Source: Acidobacteriota bacterium
GTDB taxonomy: Bacteria > Acidobacteriota > Terriglobia > Acidoferrales > UBA7541
Reading direction: 5' to 3'
Length of the DNA: 8,058 nt
Assembly: GCA_019239815.1 (NCBI GenBank)
Contig: JAFAZL010000726.1
Location: 1 to 8,058, forward strand
Shown here: positions 6,221 to 8,058 of the stretch, one piece after another
Position numbering within the stretch: the first letter of the stretch is position 1
How the letters are laid out: each line of letters opens with the position of its first letter
Notes under the pieces: model-generated
What the model was told of the DNA's origin: nothing
Seen by the model: the letters and a program-made list of their open reading frames with translations, nothing else
Databases searched by the model: none
Made by a program: the position numbers and the translations under genes

Positions 6221-6259
6221 ACGTACATGGACCTTGTGTGCGCCACGCTAACCCGAAAA

Positions 6260-6289
6260 ACCGTACCAGACACGGAGAATTCATGACAA
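6260..6289 (-). promoter_or_regulatory. Candidate promoter of the URO-D-like gene
   Basis: On the minus strand, TTGTCA (5 of 6 to the -35 consensus) is followed after 18 bp by TACGGT, a poor -10 box preceded by an extended TGG. Initiation would fall near 6253, giving a leader of about 47 nt. The two AGAATTC copies flank the -35 box. The match is by eye and weak at -10. Confidence 0.3.
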
Positions 6290-6495
6290 GCGATGGCACA
6301 AGAATTCGCTCAGGGCGGCGGGATGGGCACCCATTTTCCTTTGGTCCGACCGAGCCGGGGCAGGCAAGAATACCCTTCCGACACCCCGAAACCCCCAAAT
6401 TTCGCTTCTTCTTCCGATTCTGGTCAGGAATTTGTCGATTTTTCAGTGCACCTTCGACTCGATTCGGAACCATCCCGTTCGAGCTGAAGTGACTC

Positions 6496-6501
6496 AAGGA
6501 G
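6496..6501 (+). promoter_or_regulatory. Ribosome binding site of the FG-GAP repeat gene
   Basis: AAGGAG lies 5 nt before the ATG at 6507. It fixes a start whose product begins with a clean signal peptide. Confidence 0.7.
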
Positions 6502-6506
6502 CGTCG

Positions 6507-8058
6507 ATGACCACCCGCCCGGCCACCTTTCTGGTACTCCGTCCCAATCTCATTTTCCGAGTTCTAGCTGGGCTGATCCTCACGCTTGTTCCTGCGATCC
6601 TTTTGCCGCACTTATTGTGGCACGGAGACGCAAATGCGCAGAACAGGTCGAAAACGAGTAGGACTTCCTCTTTGGCCAGCGTCATCCCTACTCCTAGCAC
6701 TTTAGAAAGCAGTTCGGTGAGGAATGCGAGCGACGCATCCTTAGCTGCCACCAAAGGTTCGGGTGAGGCCTTGAACCAGAGTAAGCCGTTCAAGCCGACT
6801 CGCAAACTCCACAAAGAGGGCGCACCGCAATCCGGGCCACCGGCCCCGATCGTGGTGGCCTCGCTCAACATGACGCAAAGCTTTCCAGCGCCGGCAGTAA
6901 GCTCAACGCTAACCCTGGGATCGAGTACGCCTTACCTTCCGTTCCTGGGAAATCGGCTTGTACTAAATAGCTTCGTGCCAAATACGACCGCGGCGGCGAA
7001 CGTGACGGTGGGTTATGCCGTCGGCCTGCGCCGCCAGCAAGGATGTTCCTTAGTGGAAGATATCGGTCATCGTCATCCGCCGGGTCCAAATACAAGCGAA
7101 GTCGCGACCTTGCCTGCCGCCCAAGACTACTTGCATCAATTGTCGGGACTCGGGACGAAGCCAGACGTCTTCCCTCAAGGTTGCGACATTGCGGTCTACG
7201 GGTTGCCGACCAACAATAACGTTCAGTTGCTCGGTCTCACGCCCGCGGGAGCGGCAATCGCCGCGACAGCGGTCGACGGTCTGCAGATTATCCTTGCCGA
7301 TCCACTCGCCAATAAGTTCACAACGACATCAATCCTCTCCAGCTCTTCGATCCAGGGTAGTTTTTCCGCCGCGGACCTGAACGATGACGGCAAGATGGAC
7401 ATCGTTGCGACCTTCGTCACCGACCCCTCCACGCAACAGCTCAGCACCGCGGTCTTTCTTGGCAATGGCGACGGCACGTTCGAACCCGGCATCTACTACG
7501 ACGTCCCAGGCGACATCACCATTGATGACGTAACGGGAGACGGCAAACCCGACATCGTGGTGCTGACCAACCCTGGTGTGACCACATTGATCGGAAAGGG
7601 CGACGGCACTTTCACGGTTGGATCCGTCTCGGCCACGGGACGCACCTTTTTCGGCTCAGCTGGTGGGCAGGTTCTGACGGGAGACTTTAACGGTGACGGC
7701 AAGACCGATCTGATCGCGGATGGCACTGTTCTACTAGGCGCTGGCGACGGAACTTTCACTATCGGTTCGCCCGTTACCACCGACGCTTCGTTCAACTTTA
7801 CGAGTAGCATCCCAGCAATTTCCGTGGGCAGCTTGCGTAACAACGGGAAGCTCGACGCCGTGGTTTCTCAAGAAGGGTTTACAGCGATTTTCTATGGCAA
7901 TGGCGACGGGACATTCACGTCCGGGCCCCGCTATGCAGGTCTTCCAGATTTCGAGCAGGTCAGTATCACTGACATCGACGGCGACGGAAATCCGGACATC
8001 GTGCTCGGAACAGCGACAGGCGGCATCTACGCCGATGGCGGTTACGACATAGTTCCGG
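6507..8058 (+). CDS. Secreted FG-GAP/VCBS repeat beta-propeller protein, N-terminal part (3' end outside window)
   Basis: The frame is open from 6507 to the window edge, 517 codons so far. A signal peptide spans residues 1-44: basic RPNLIFR, a hydrophobic core at 19-37, and an ANA|Q cleavage site. Residues 45-115 form a Ser/Thr/Ala/Lys-rich linker, probably disordered. Residues 115-280 are not recognised and hold two cysteines (C180, C226) that could pair. From residue 290 come FG-GAP/VCBS repeats of about 47-52 residues. Their calcium loops start at D290 (DLNDDGKMD), D341 (DVTGDGKPD), D393 (DFNGDGKTD), S442 (degenerate, RNNGKLD) and D489 (DIDGDGNPD). They alternate with GxGDGTF at 319, 363, 411 and 464. 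Such repeats fold into integrin-alpha-like propellers that bind calcium and mediate extracellular adhesion or ligand binding. The ligand and total length cannot be told here. It diverges from the URO-D-like gene. Confidence 0.9.
   Translation, partial: MTTRPATFLVLRPNLIFRVLAGLILTLVPAILLPHLLWHGDANAQNRSKTSRTSSLASVIPTPSTLESSSVRNASDASLAATKGSGEALNQSKPFKPTRKLHKEGAPQSGPPAPIVVASLNMTQSFPAPAVSSTLTLGSSTPYLPFLGNRLVLNSFVPNTTAAANVTVGYAVGLRRQQGCSLVEDIGHRHPPGPNTSEVATLPAAQDYLHQLSGLGTKPDVFPQGCDIAVYGLPTNNNVQLLGLTPAGAAIAATAVDGLQIILADPLANKFTTTSILSSSSIQGSFSAADLNDDGKMDIVATFVTDPSTQQLSTAVFLGNGDGTFEPGIYYDVPGDITIDDVTGDGKPDIVVLTNPGVTTLIGKGDGTFTVGSVSATGRTFFGSAGGQVLTGDFNGDGKTDLIADGTVLLGAGDGTFTIGSPVTTDASFNFTSSIPAISVGSLRNNGKLDAVVSQEGFTAIFYGNGDGTFTSGPRYAGLPDFEQVSITDIDGDGNPDIVLGTATGGIYADGGYDIVP

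Larger units (their letters stand above)
6207..6506. other. Divergent intergenic region between the URO-D-like and FG-GAP genes
   Basis: These 300 bp separate two divergently transcribed genes and probably hold both promoters. A leftward promoter candidate is given separately. None convincing is seen for the rightward gene. A small dyad ATGGG-CA-CCCAT lies at 6323-6334, and AGAATTC occurs at 6276-6282 and 6301-6307. The stretch from 6340 to 6480 is rich in C/T runs. Open frames across it on both strands lack RBS and family features and are not taken as genes. Confidence 0.5.

Noticed and set aside
6219..6497. 92-codon minus-strand and overlapping 129-codon plus-strand frames in the divergent region
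   Set aside because: Neither has an RBS or recognisable domain. They overlap each other and the likely promoters of both flanking genes.
6494..7095. Minus-strand open frames under the start of the FG-GAP gene
   Set aside because: The plus-strand frame has an SD, a signal peptide and calcium-loop repeats. The antisense frames have none.

Overview
The window looks like a piece of an Acidobacteriota chromosome. This is an inference from gene content: an ACE-like M2 peptidase, a kumamolisin-like S53 peptidase, a Tat-exported protein and an FG-GAP repeat protein, with moderately high GC (about 55-60 % by eye). No rRNA or taxonomic marker is present. Gene order is: threonine aldolase 3' end (+), M2 dipeptidyl carboxypeptidase (+), S53 serine-carboxyl peptidase (+), single-domain response regulator (-), Tat-exported URO-D-fold protein (-), and the 5' end of a secreted FG-GAP/VCBS beta-propeller protein (+, cut by the window end). 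The last is a clear open frame from 6507 to the window edge.

Left part (1-4289): the aldolase and the M2 peptidase overlap by ATGA, so they are probably translated together. The M2 peptidase carries every human ACE active-site and chloride-ligand residue I could align. After a 170-bp gap with a good sigma70-type promoter comes the S53 peptidase. It keeps the Glu/Asp/Asp/Ser catalytic set and the calcium site, but appears to lack two outer residues of the kumamolisin hydrogen-bond network.

Middle part (4290-5171): a CheY-like receiver converges on the S53 gene with only 18 bp between the stops. The 477 bp behind it hold no credible gene but several short dyads. Right part (5172-8058): the URO-D-like gene and the FG-GAP gene diverge from a shared 300-bp region.

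Four of the six genes are proteolytic or envelope-directed, but nothing in the layout ties them into one pathway. The M2 peptidase, URO-D-like protein and FG-GAP protein have export signals. The S53 enzyme has none that is classical. I see no mobile element, CRISPR array, RNA gene or clear multi-gene novel system. The most unusual single item is the Tat-exported URO-D-like protein with an altered metal-site motif.
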